Source: Roseomonas aeriglobus (GTDB lineage Bacteria > Pseudomonadota > Alphaproteobacteria > Sphingomonadales > Sphingomonadaceae). From it: 64,000 nucleotides of DNA. The translations under genes and the position numbers were made by a program. Shown here in pieces: positions 25,909-33,112 of this stretch; position 1 is the first letter of the stretch, and each line of letters starts with the position of its first letter. Location: contig JAFHKN010000002.1 of the NCBI GenBank assembly GCA_016937575.1, forward strand, positions 1,984,001-2,048,000, in the 5' to 3' direction. A model generated the notes under the pieces. The model saw only the letters and a program-made list of their open reading frames with translations. It was not told the DNA's origin and made no database searches.

Positions 25909-28592
25909 GTCGCGTCTCCTTGTGCCGCCGCCCAGGCCGCGCGGACGCCTTGGCGGGTCGTGTCGAGCCGTTCAAGCACCGCGTCGAAGCTGTCGATCGT
26001 CAGCGCCCTGGCGAGCAGCCCGCGCGTCGCCTCCGATGGCGGCTGCGCATCGGGTGTCACCAGGCGCGCGGTGACGAGCAGGCGGGTAAGAAAATCATGC
26101 GCTTCCCGCATTTCGGGCGCGATCAGCCCATCCGCGACCAGCGCATCGATCGCGCGTCCGAGATGCGGATGGAAACCGCTGCGATGCACAAGCTGCAACG
26201 TATGGACCGCAAATTCGAGGTCGACGAGCCCGCCATCGAGCAGCTTTGCATCGAGCGGACCCGACGGAGGTTTATGCGCCGCCATGTCGGCGCGCATCTT
26301 CATCGCATCGGCCCGGATGTCGCGGTCGGGCCGATCGCCCGCCAGCACCCGATCGATGATCGCCTGCACCGCACCCCGTGCCTCCGGCGATCCGAAAATC
26401 GGCCGCGCGCGGGTCAGCGCCATATGCTCCCATGTCCAGGCGCTCTCGCGCTGATAGCGTTCGAATCCGTCGAGCGAGACAACCAGCGGCCCGGACGCCC
26501 CCGACGGCCGCAGCCGCGTGTCGATCTCGTACAGCGGCCCCGACGCGGTCGGAACCGACAGTGCCGCCGACACCCGCTGCGCGAGACGATTGTAATAGAG
26601 CACCGCACCAAGCGGTTTGGCGCCGTCCGATTCGCTCGCGAAATCTCCGGTAAATAGGTAAATCAGGTCGAGATCGGATGCATGGGTCAGTTGCGCGCCG
26701 CCCATGCGGCCGAGCGCCAGGATGACGAGCTCGCTGTCGGGCACCCGACCATGCGCCGCGACAAAGGACTCCACTGCGGCGCCGGCAAGGACATCGATCG
26801 CGGCTTCGGCCACGCGGGCATAGCCAGCAGACACGTCGAGCGGGTCGCTCGCGCCCGCCAGGATCTGGACACCGAGCGCGAAACGCTTCTCGTTTACGAC
26901 CTTGCGCACCCGGTCGAGCACGCGTTCGTAATCGTCGCCCCGCTCGCCCGCACGCATCTCGGTGGCGAGCGCCGCGACGTCGCCCGGCAGGTCGAGCGCG
27001 GACGCATCGATCAAGCCGTCGAGCAGATGCGAGCGCCGTCCGAGCTGGTCCGCCAGCGTCGGGGCATGCGCGAGGATCGTGGCGAGCAGTGCGAGCAGCG
27101 CCGGACGCGCGGCAATCAGGCGCAGCACGTTGATCGCGGTCGGCAAACGGGCGAAAATCGCATCGAGCCGCAGCAGCGCGCGGTCAGGGTCGGGCGCATC
27201 GCCGATCGCAGTGATCAGGGCAGGCAGGACGGCATTCAACGCCTCGCGCGCCGCCTCGCTGCGCAAGGCAGGATAGCGGCCGTCCCGCCAGCTGGCGATG
27301 CGCGCTTCTGCAGCCTCAGGGTCCGCAAAGCGGCCGGACACGGGGCGGCTTTCCGCCACCGGCGCCGCTGCGACCTGGGCCGGCCGGTCACCATCCAGCG
27401 CATCGTAAACCCGCCCCACCCGCTCGACATGCGGCCGCAGCAGGTCGATCAGCTCGGCGCCGTTGGTCAGCCCATGCAGCCGCGCGACGCGGTCGAGCGA
27501 TCCCGGCTGCTTGGGGAGCGCATGGGTCTGACGATCGTCGATCATTTGCACGCGGTGTTCGATCGTTCGGAACAGCGTGTACGCCTCTGACAAGGCGGTG
27601 GCATCGTCGGGGTCGATCCGCCCCGCCCCGGCCAGCGCCGCCAGGGCGTCGCGCGTCGCCGGGGTTCGCAGTTCGGGCTCGCGACCGCCGTGGATCAACT
27701 GGTGGATCTGCGCAAAGAATTCGACTTCGCGAATACCGCCACGCCCACGTTTCAGGTCGAAACCCGGGCCGAAAGCCTGTCCCTGCGCATGGTGCTCGCG
27801 AATGCGGCGCGAGATGCCGCGGATCTCGCCGATCGTCCCGAAATCGAGCGCGCGACGCCAGACGAACGGACGGATGGTCGTCAAGAAATCGTCGCCTAAC
27901 GCCTGATCGCCCGCGCAGGCTCGCGCCCGAATGAACGCTGCCCGCTCCCATGGCAGGGCCTGCGATTCATAATAGCCGATCGCCGCCTCGACCGGCAGGA
28001 CGATCGGCGTGACCTCGGGCGATGGGCGCAGCCGCAGGTCGACACGTAGGACATAACCATCGCCGTCGCGCGCTTGGAGCAGCTCGACGACGCGCCGGCC
28101 CACGCGCACCGCCGCTTCATCGACCTCGTCGCGCTCGCGGTGCGCCAGCCGCGCGGGGTCGAAGATCAGGATCGGGTCGATATCCGACGAATAGTTGAGT
28201 TCGCGGCTGCCCTGCTTGCCGAGCGCGATTGCGGCGAAGCCGTCCGCCGTAGCACCGGGCACGCGCTCGGCAACCGCGACGCCGATCGCGCGGTCGAGCG
28301 CGCGATCGGCGAAGTCGCTCAGCAACTGCGTGGTGCGGGTTAGATCGTACCGGCCCGATAGATCGCCGATCGCCACTACCAGGGCCAGCCGCCGCCGCGC
28401 CATGCGCAGACCGCGCGCCGCGGGCTCGTCGACGATCTCGTCCAGCAGGACCAGCGGATCGTCAAGCAGCGTATCGAGCCGCGCGACCGTGTCGGTCTCG
28501 CGGCGGATCAGGTTGGCGAGGAAGTCGGACTCGGCTTCAGCCGCCGCCAAAGCGTCGGACAACCCGCGTGCGCGGGGCAGCAGCACTGTCAT
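25905..28592 (-). CDS. glnE: Bifunctional glutamine synthetase adenylyltransferase/deadenylase
   Basis: 895-residue nitrogen-control enzyme that adds and removes AMP on glutamine synthetase in response to PII. It has two nucleotidyltransferase domains, the N-terminal deadenylase with GSRELNYSSDID (~128-139) and the C-terminal adenylyltransferase with GGAQLTHASDLDLIYLF (~650), separated by the PII-responsive linker. Start chosen at the ATG at 28592, which has GAGGTG about 10 bases upstream; the frame is open further up only through a TTG. Heads a coupled glnE-bcp-DUF455 operon, divergent from a NepR-like gene. Confidence 0.95.
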   Translation of the reverse strand: MTVLLPRARGLSDALAAAEAESDFLANLIRRETDTVARLDTLLDDPLVLLDEIVDEPAARGLRMARRRLALVVAIGDLSGRYDLTRTTQLLSDFADRALDRAIGVAVAERVPGATADGFAAIALGKQGSRELNYSSDIDPILIFDPARLAHRERDEVDEAAVRVGRRVVELLQARDGDGYVLRVDLRLRPSPEVTPIVLPVEAAIGYYESQALPWERAAFIRARACAGDQALGDDFLTTIRPFVWRRALDFGTIGEIRGISRRIREHHAQGQAFGPGFDLKRGRGGIREVEFFAQIHQLIHGGREPELRTPATRDALAALAGAGRIDPDDATALSEAYTLFRTIEHRVQMIDDRQTHALPKQPGSLDRVARLHGLTNGAELIDLLRPHVERVGRVYDALDGDRPAQVAAAPVAESRPVSGRFADPEAAEARIASWRDGRYPALRSEAAREALNAVLPALITAIGDAPDPDRALLRLDAIFARLPTAINVLRLIAARPALLALLATILAHAPTLADQLGRRSHLLDGLIDASALDLPGDVAALATEMRAGERGDDYERVLDRVRKVVNEKRFALGVQILAGASDPLDVSAGYARVAEAAIDVLAGAAVESFVAAHGRVPDSELVILALGRMGGAQLTHASDLDLIYLFTGDFASESDGAKPLGAVLYYNRLAQRVSAALSVPTASGPLYEIDTRLRPSGASGPLVVSLDGFERYQRESAWTWEHMALTRARPIFGSPEARGAVQAIIDRVLAGDRPDRDIRADAMKMRADMAAHKPPSGPLDAKLLDGGLVDLEFAVHTLQLVHRSGFHPHLGRAIDALVADGLIAPEMREAHDFLTRLLVTARLVTPDAQPPSEATRGLLARALTIDSFDAVLERLDTTRQGVRAAWAAAQGDAT

Positions 28593-28663
28593 CGAGCCGC
28601 CACACCTCGACAAGGTGGTGCAGCCCTGGAGCAACAAATCGTCGGTGAAGGTGTTTCAGCACC

Positions 28664-28834
28664 ATGGTTTCCGCTGCGCACGATACGAATGCCCCTTACG
28701 TCGTGGCTTCGCCGCGCGACGGCGACGGCATCGGCGCAGCCCTGCGGACGGCCTACACCGACCACCGTCTCCCCGACGATATGCTGGCCTTGCTCGGGAA
28801 ACTCAACGGGCGCGCGACCGGAAAACAGCACTGA
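28664..28834 (+). CDS. Short NepR-like anti-sigma factor (second copy in the locus)
   Basis: 56-codon gene that short-ORF cut-offs would miss. Residues 21-48 (DGIGAALRTAYTDH, then LPDDMLALLGKLN) fit the two-helix NepR core, which binds EcfG sigma factors and is titrated by PhyR. Compared with the other NepR copy at 30860, the loop between the helices is four residues shorter. It lies 28 bases from the 3' end of the sigma gene on the opposite strand, so the two converge. ATG at 28664 with GAAGG about 12 bases upstream. No EcfG-type promoter was seen for it. Confidence 0.72.
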   Translation: MVSAAHDTNAPYVVASPRDGDGIGAALRTAYTDHRLPDDMLALLGKLNGRATGKQH

Positions 28835-28862
28835 TCGAGCGCGGCGGCGGCGCCGCTCGCAC

Positions 28863-29516
28863 TCAGTTGCGGGTTTCGCGGCTCAGGTCGTCGACCTCGT
28901 CCATGATCGCGTCGAGCGCGCTCTTCTCACCATCGTCGTGCTCTCGACGCGACGGCAGGCGACCTTCGTTCAATATGCCTTCCAGCGCCACGCGCCCACG
29001 CGCGACACGGCTCTTGATCGTGCCCACCGCGACGCCGCAGATATCGGCGGCTTCTTCATATGCGAAGCCACCCGCACCGACGAGGATCAGCGCCTCGCGC
29101 TGCGGCTGTGGCAGATGCAACAGCGCGCGCTGCATGTCGGTCAATTCGACATGGCGGTCCTGACTTGCCGGCGCGGCGAGAAGCCGGTCGGCGACCAGAT
29201 CGTCCCACTCACCCTTGAAGCGCGCGCGACGCATCTGCGACAGATATAGGTTGCGCAGGATGATGAAGGTCCAGGCGCGCATGTTGGTGCCGGCCTGAAA
29301 CCGCTGACGCGCCGCCCAGGCCTTAAGCAGCGTTTCCTGAACAAGGTCGTCGGCCAGGTCGCGGCTTCCCGACAGCGACCGTCCGAACGCGCGAAGGTGC
29401 GGGATGACCAGCGCCAGCTGCGCCTTGAATTCGGGATCGCTGAGCGCGACGTGCGGCACGGGTTCGGCCGCGACGGCCGAGCCGGTCTCTTCGTCGTCAT
29501 GCGCAGTCTGTATCAT
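28863..29516 (-). CDS. ecfG: EcfG-type general stress response sigma factor
   Basis: 217-residue ECF sigma factor. Region 2 spans residues ~30-95 with SRDLADDLVQETLLKAW and the -10-binding WTFIILRNLYLSQMRRARF; region 4 spans ~120-175 with ALILVGAGGFAYEEAADICG and the recognition helix VGTIKSRVARGR. It is followed by an acidic tail. PhyR, two NepR-like genes and EcfG-type promoter sequences (GGAAC-N16-CGTT) within 4 kb identify it as the general stress response sigma factor. It should be held by NepR and released when phosphorylated PhyR binds NepR. Confidence 0.93.
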   Translation of the reverse strand: MIQTAHDDEETGSAVAAEPVPHVALSDPEFKAQLALVIPHLRAFGRSLSGSRDLADDLVQETLLKAWAARQRFQAGTNMRAWTFIILRNLYLSQMRRARFKGEWDDLVADRLLAAPASQDRHVELTDMQRALLHLPQPQREALILVGAGGFAYEEAADICGVAVGTIKSRVARGRVALEGILNEGRLPSRREHDDGEKSALDAIMDEVDDLSRETRN

Positions 29517-29595
29517 GGATGTCCGATCGGGAACGGGTCTTCAAGATAATGCGCCGCCGCCCGATTACGAGCAACGACGCAGATTATCCCGTTCG

Positions 29596-29745
29596 TCAGG
29601 TCAGGAAGTAGATCAGGGCGAAGATCACGACAACCAGCGCCAGCGAAATGGCGAGGATATACCGCGTCATCCCGGGCGTCGCGCCCGCCCGGGCGCGATC
29701 GGTGTCGATATGCTGCTGACCTTTGGAATCGATATGGTTCGACAT
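29596..29745 (-). CDS. Small single-pass membrane protein between phyR and ecfG
   Basis: 49 codons, below the usual ORF length limit. A hydrophilic N-terminus (MSNHIDSKGQQHIDTDRARA) is followed by one transmembrane helix at residues ~29-48 (YILAISLALVVVIFALIYF) and ends LT. ATG at 29745. It lies between phyR and ecfG on the same strand, so is presumably cotranscribed with them. Orientation and role unknown; a stress-induced membrane peptide or a modulator of PhyP are possibilities without direct support. Confidence 0.62.
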   Translation of the reverse strand: MSNHIDSKGQQHIDTDRARAGATPGMTRYILAISLALVVVIFALIYFLT

Positions 29746-29803
29746 ACGCGATCAACCCCCCAGAACCGTTTTGGGTCCGTAATTTTCTGAAGCGTCGGCG
29801 GCC

Positions 29804-30607
29804 TCAGGCCGCCGGCACCGTCGCCTCGTCAAAGAACAACGCCTGGCTGATCGCTGCCTTCACCGTCGACCGCTGGAACGGCTTGGTGATGAGGAAGGTC
29901 GGCTCGGGCCGTTCGCCGGTCAGCAGACGCTCGGGGAAGGCGGTGATGAAGATGACCGGCACGTTGAATTCGGCCAGAATGTCCTTCACCGCGTCGATGC
30001 CCGAGCTATCGTCAGCGAGCTGGATGTCGGCGAGCACCAGGCCCGGCCGATCTTCCATCGCCAGCGCCACGGCCTCGTCGCGGGTCACGGCAACGCCGGT
30101 GACTTCATGGCCCTGGTCGCGAACGATCGATTCGATGTCCATCGCGATGATCGGCTCGTCCTCGATGATCAGGACCCGTGCGCGGGTCTGCTTGTCGATT
30201 TCCGACAAGGCGTCGGCGACCAGATCGTCGACTTCTTCCGATGTCGCGTCGATCAGATAGGCAGTATCCTCGGTCGAGAAACCTTCCATCGCGGTCAGGA
30301 GCAGCGCCTGGCGCGATAGCGGCGCGACGCGGGCAAGGCGGCGGCGGGCGATCGCCTCGTGCCCGCTCGACCCGTCATCTTCGGGCAGCGCCCGATTATC
30401 TGCATGGGTCGACGACCAGATCGCCTGGAATGTGCGATACAGGCCGAGGCGCGGATCGACGTCCTTGGGAAATTCTTCCGGGGCCGCGACGATCGCTTCC
30501 AGCGTCGCACGGACATACTGGTCGCCCTCGGACTGGCTGCCGGTCAACGCACGGCCGTAGCGCCGCAGGAAAGGGAGGTGCGGCGAGAGCTGCTGTCCAA
30601 GCGACAT
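29804..30607 (-). CDS. phyR: Response regulator PhyR (sigma-like domain fused to receiver)
   Basis: 267-residue anti-anti-sigma factor of the alphaproteobacterial general stress response. The N-terminal half mimics an ECF sigma factor (LSPHLPFLRRYGRALTGSQ, LSRQALLLTAMEGFSTEDTA) and binds NepR. The C-terminal receiver has acidic pocket EDEPIIAMD, the phosphorylated Asp in VLADIQLADDSSG, and the FAT GUY-type PVIFITAFPE and TKPF. Phosphorylation exposes the sigma-like domain. ATG at 30607 (MSLGQQLSPH) gives the normal PhyR length; an upstream in-frame start adds nine unconserved residues. Divergent from the nepR-phyP pair. Confidence 0.95.
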   Translation of the reverse strand: MSLGQQLSPHLPFLRRYGRALTGSQSEGDQYVRATLEAIVAAPEEFPKDVDPRLGLYRTFQAIWSSTHADNRALPEDDGSSGHEAIARRRLARVAPLSRQALLLTAMEGFSTEDTAYLIDATSEEVDDLVADALSEIDKQTRARVLIIEDEPIIAMDIESIVRDQGHEVTGVAVTRDEAVALAMEDRPGLVLADIQLADDSSGIDAVKDILAEFNVPVIFITAFPERLLTGERPEPTFLITKPFQRSTVKAAISQALFFDEATVPAA

Positions 30608-30716
30608 GTTCGATCGAAACTCCTTATTGGGCACCCTAAGGTGTGGCGGCGCCCGGTCCTTTGCAATCGTTCAGAAAGCCGCTCGTCGGCCCCCTCCCCG
30701 ATATTTTGCACGGTCT

Positions 30717-30741
30717 GGAACAAACGAGGCGGTCTTTGGTT
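30717..30741 (+). promoter_or_regulatory. EcfG-type promoter upstream of nepR-phyP
   Basis: GGAAC at 30717-30721, 17 bases, then GTT at 30739-30741 (GGAAC-N16-GGTT, one mismatch to the GGAAC-N16/17-CGTT consensus of EcfG promoters). It lies 118 bases before the nepR start, inside the 252-bp divergent gap to phyR, and would give autoregulation of the anti-sigma factor. Confidence 0.6.
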
Positions 30742-30859
30742 TCATCGCCGTTCCGATCCGGATATGCGCACGCACCGGAAGGGGTGCCCGCATGTCGCCG
30801 GGCTTATTTTTTATGGTTCGCGTATCCGTCCCGCCCGCCGGGACGCTCAGGGGGACGAG

Positions 30860-31021
30860 GTGGTTTCCAAGACGGACGACGAGAAGACGCCCGGACGTAA
30901 GGGCGGCAAAGCTGGTGGGCAGGAGCGAGACGTCGGAGAGGCGTTGCGCGCGGTCTATCATGATGCCGCATCCGAAACCGTGCCCGACGAGATGCTGGAA
31001 CTCCTGAAGAAGCTGGGATAG
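30860..31021 (+). CDS. nepR: Anti-sigma factor NepR
   Basis: 53-codon gene. After a basic, disordered N-terminus (SKTDDEKTPGRKGGKAGG) comes the NepR core DVGEALRAVYHDAASE followed by TVPDEMLELLKKLG: two amphipathic helices joined by a short loop. NepR sequesters EcfG until PhyR-P binds it. The GTG at 30860 is chosen because GGGGGA lies just upstream; in-frame starts further up would add unconserved residues. It is preceded by an EcfG-type promoter and followed after 10 bases by the histidine-kinase-like gene. Confidence 0.85.
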   Translation: MVSKTDDEKTPGRKGGKAGGQERDVGEALRAVYHDAASETVPDEMLELLKKLG

Positions 31022-31031
31022 TCCGTCGCAG

Positions 31032-32618
31032 ATGACGGACGCTTCGCACGAGCAGCCGGCCCCGGTCCTGACCGGCGTGCCGGCCGGCCGGTTTGCCCGG
31101 TTGCCGACCGGCGCCAAACTTTTCCTGATCCTTAGCGTAGCGCTGTTGCCGTTTGCGCTTATCATCACTTTCGCCGCCTACCAGACGACCCGCGTATCCG
31201 ACAGCGAGAACCGCGCGCGGTTGCGCGTCGCCGCGACAGAAGGCGCACGCACGCTGACGATCGAACTGGTCGGCGACATGACGGCGCTGCGTTCCGCTCT
31301 CGATACGATCGAGCGCGATCCTGAGGACGCGCTCAGCTGCGCGCGAGTCAGCGGTGTCTTCGCGCCCGATCTCGGCGCCGGCGGCAGCTTCGGCATTCAT
31401 GACGCCGCCGGGCGGCTGCGTTGCGGCCGCGACATTCCGCAGGCCGAAGGCGCCACCGGCACGACGGTGGCGACCACCATCATGCCCGATCGCGGGCTGA
31501 CGATGACGATTCGCGGCTCAAATGGCCTCGCGCGCGCCACTGCCTTCTTTCCTACCGCCTTTCTGAGCAGCGTCAGTCGACCGAGCGGTTTCGTTCCCGA
31601 ATATGGCTCTGAACTGCACGACGATGACTCGACGCTGCAATTGCGGCGTCTCGATGGACCGCTGCTTGCGCGCCGCGACACGCTGACGGTCCCGGTCGGC
31701 CTGTCCGACCTCGAATTCGTCATGACGATGGCCAGCACGCCGATCACCTCGCCGGTTCTGATCGCGATGCTGCTGCCGCTGCTGATGTGGGCGGTCGCCG
31801 CGAGCGTCGGCTGGTTCGTCGTCGATCGCATGCTGATCCGTCCGCTGCGTCGGCTGCGCACCAGCGTCGTGCAATATCGGCCCGGCAATTCGTTCGACGT
31901 CATGTCGATCGGGGCCGTGCCCGCGCACGAAATCCGGGAGCTAGACCAGGCCTTCCTCGGTCTCGGCCGCACGGTCCAGGCCCACGAAAGCGACCTTGCT
32001 GAAGGTCTCGTCCGCCAGACCCGACTGACCCGAGAGGTCCATCACCGCGTCAAAAACAACCTGCAAGTCATTGCAAGCCTTATCAACTTTCACGCCCGCG
32101 GATCGGCGTCGAAGGAGGCGAGTGCGGCCTATGCCTCGATCCAACGGCGCGTCGATGCGCTGGCGGTCGTCCATCGTCATCATTTCGCGGAAATGGAGAT
32201 CAACCGCGGCCTCGGGCTACGCTCGGTGCTCGGCGAGCTGTCCGCGAACCTGCGCGCGACGGCGCCGGAGGGTGGCGGACGGCTGTCGCTGGTCCTGGAC
32301 ATCGACCCCTTCTATGTCAGCCAGGACACAGCGGTAGCGGTCGCGTTTCTGACGACCGAACTGGTCGAACTGGCGATGACAATCGCGCCCGCCTCGCAGG
32401 TTCGCATCTCGCTGAAGCCCGAACCGGGGTCCGAGGACCGCGCCATCTTGAGGATCAATTCGCCCGCCCTCGTCGAAGGCGACACGCTGCGCGACCTGCT
32501 CGCCACGCGCTATGGCCGCGTGATCGAAGGCCTGTCACGCCAGCTGCGGACAAAGCTGCATCACGATCCGCTGGTCGGCGCGTTCGAAGTCGTGATCACC
32601 GTCGTGGGTCGCGATTGA
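31032..32618 (+). CDS. phyP: HisKA_2-type membrane histidine-kinase-like protein, PhyP-like, with degenerate ATPase domain
   Basis: 528 residues. TM1 (~28-50), a periplasmic domain (~51-240), TM2 (~243-265), a HAMP-like stretch, then a HisKA_2 box EVHHRVKNNLQVIASL with His337/His338. The following domain does not show a normal HATPase: where the N box ELxxNA should be it reads TELVELAMTIAP, and no DxGxG or GLGL glycine box is found (LRINSPALVEG and RYGRVIEG instead). In Sphingomonas sp. Fr1 the locus-encoded PhyP is a negative regulator and likely phosphatase of PhyR, which fits loss of ATP binding. Cotranscribed with nepR. Confidence 0.75.
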   Translation: MTDASHEQPAPVLTGVPAGRFARLPTGAKLFLILSVALLPFALIITFAAYQTTRVSDSENRARLRVAATEGARTLTIELVGDMTALRSALDTIERDPEDALSCARVSGVFAPDLGAGGSFGIHDAAGRLRCGRDIPQAEGATGTTVATTIMPDRGLTMTIRGSNGLARATAFFPTAFLSSVSRPSGFVPEYGSELHDDDSTLQLRRLDGPLLARRDTLTVPVGLSDLEFVMTMASTPITSPVLIAMLLPLLMWAVAASVGWFVVDRMLIRPLRRLRTSVVQYRPGNSFDVMSIGAVPAHEIRELDQAFLGLGRTVQAHESDLAEGLVRQTRLTREVHHRVKNNLQVIASLINFHARGSASKEASAAYASIQRRVDALAVVHRHHFAEMEINRGLGLRSVLGELSANLRATAPEGGGRLSLVLDIDPFYVSQDTAVAVAFLTTELVELAMTIAPASQVRISLKPEPGSEDRAILRINSPALVEGDTLRDLLATRYGRVIEGLSRQLRTKLHHDPLVGAFEVVITVVGRD

Positions 32619-32655
32619 TCCGATTCATTTTTTTTGACGTTTTTGACTCTCCGCT

Positions 32656-32680
32656 GGAACCCTGAAGCCAAAGGGCCGTT
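32656..32680 (+). promoter_or_regulatory. EcfG-type promoter (consensus) in the phyP-entericidin gap
   Basis: GGAAC at 32656-32660, 16 bases, CGTT at 32677-32680: an exact match to the EcfG consensus. It starts 37 bases after the phyP stop. Directly downstream are two C-rich-loop hairpins (candidate small RNA) and, 215 bases on, the entericidin-like gene. Confidence 0.68.
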
Positions 32681-32686
32681 CTGCTC

Positions 32687-32792
32687 CACGGATAGTGACC
32701 TTTTGCCCCCCCGCTCTCGCTATCCAAGACATAGGCCCGGAAGCGTCCACCCCTCCCCCCCCCCGGTGACGCTTCCGGGCCTAAATTCTTTT
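32687..32792 (+). ncRNA. Candidate EcfG-dependent small RNA with two C-rich hairpin loops
   Basis: About 105 nt from the expected start of the EcfG promoter to a T-rich end. Hairpin 1 (32690-32725): GGATAG with CTATCC around a 24-nt loop containing seven consecutive Cs. Hairpin 2 (32733-32782): a perfect 15-bp stem, AGGCCCGGAAGCGTC with GACGCTTCCGGGCCT, around a 20-nt loop holding CCCC-T-CCCCCCCCCC, followed by AAATTCTTTT. C-rich loops of this kind pair with G-rich Shine-Dalgarno regions; Caulobacter GsrN, a stress-sigma-dependent sRNA, works through such a loop. Start and end are inferred. It could instead be a leader or terminator structure. Confidence 0.5.
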
Positions 32793-32894
32793 CGGGGCTC
32801 TCGACATCGCCGACCCCCTGCCCGCCGCGACGGCGGAACGATCGCCGATGTCGATCATTGAGCCAGCGCAACCAATCTTCGGGAGTTATCGTCC

Positions 32895-33029
32895 ATGCGT
32901 AAGATCCTGACCGCGCTGACCCTTGTCGGCGCCCTGGCGGTGAGCGCCTGCAATACCGTCGAGGGCGTCGGCCGCGACGTGGCATCGGCGGGCAACACCG
33001 TTGCGAAGACCGCCGACAAGTCGAAGTAA
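32895..33029 (+). CDS. Entericidin-like small lipoprotein
   Basis: 44 residues, below the usual ORF length limit. The lipoprotein signal MRKILTALTLVGALAVSAC has a lipobox with the acylated Cys19, and the mature part NTVEGVGRDVASAGNTVAKT matches entericidin A/B-type peptides. In E. coli EcnB is a stress-induced membrane-active lipoprotein. ATG at 32895; upstream CGGGAG lies about 14 bases away. The leader contains an inverted repeat (32801-32809 with 32846-32854) and a CCGCCG-CGA-CGGCGG hairpin. EcfG control is plausible from location. Confidence 0.82.
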   Translation: MRKILTALTLVGALAVSACNTVEGVGRDVASAGNTVAKTADKSK

Positions 33030-33053
33030 TCTCCGGCCCGACCGGCATGACAG

Positions 33054-33094
33054 AAGGGCCGCGATCCACCCCGGATCGCGGCCCTTTCGTTTTG
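33054..33094. terminator. Bidirectional terminator between entericidin-like gene and tatC
   Basis: Perfect 14-bp stem AAGGGCCGCGATCC (33054-33067) with GGATCGCGGCCCTT (33073-33086), loop ACCCC, followed on the plus strand by TTCGTTTT. It separates the convergent entericidin-like and tat transcripts; on the minus strand the A/T-rich tail is shorter. Confidence 0.85.
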
Positions 33095-33112
33095 GCAGTG
33101 CGGTAGATCAGG

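Noticed and set aside
28593..28637. TTG-initiated longer form of glnE
   Set aside because: Extra residues (including two Cys) are not GlnE-like, whereas the ATG at 28592 has a GAGGTG upstream.
29513..29755. An 80-codon minus-strand frame between ecfG and phyR
   Set aside because: Arg/His-rich product without features; the overlapping 49-codon frame with a clean TM helix is the better candidate.
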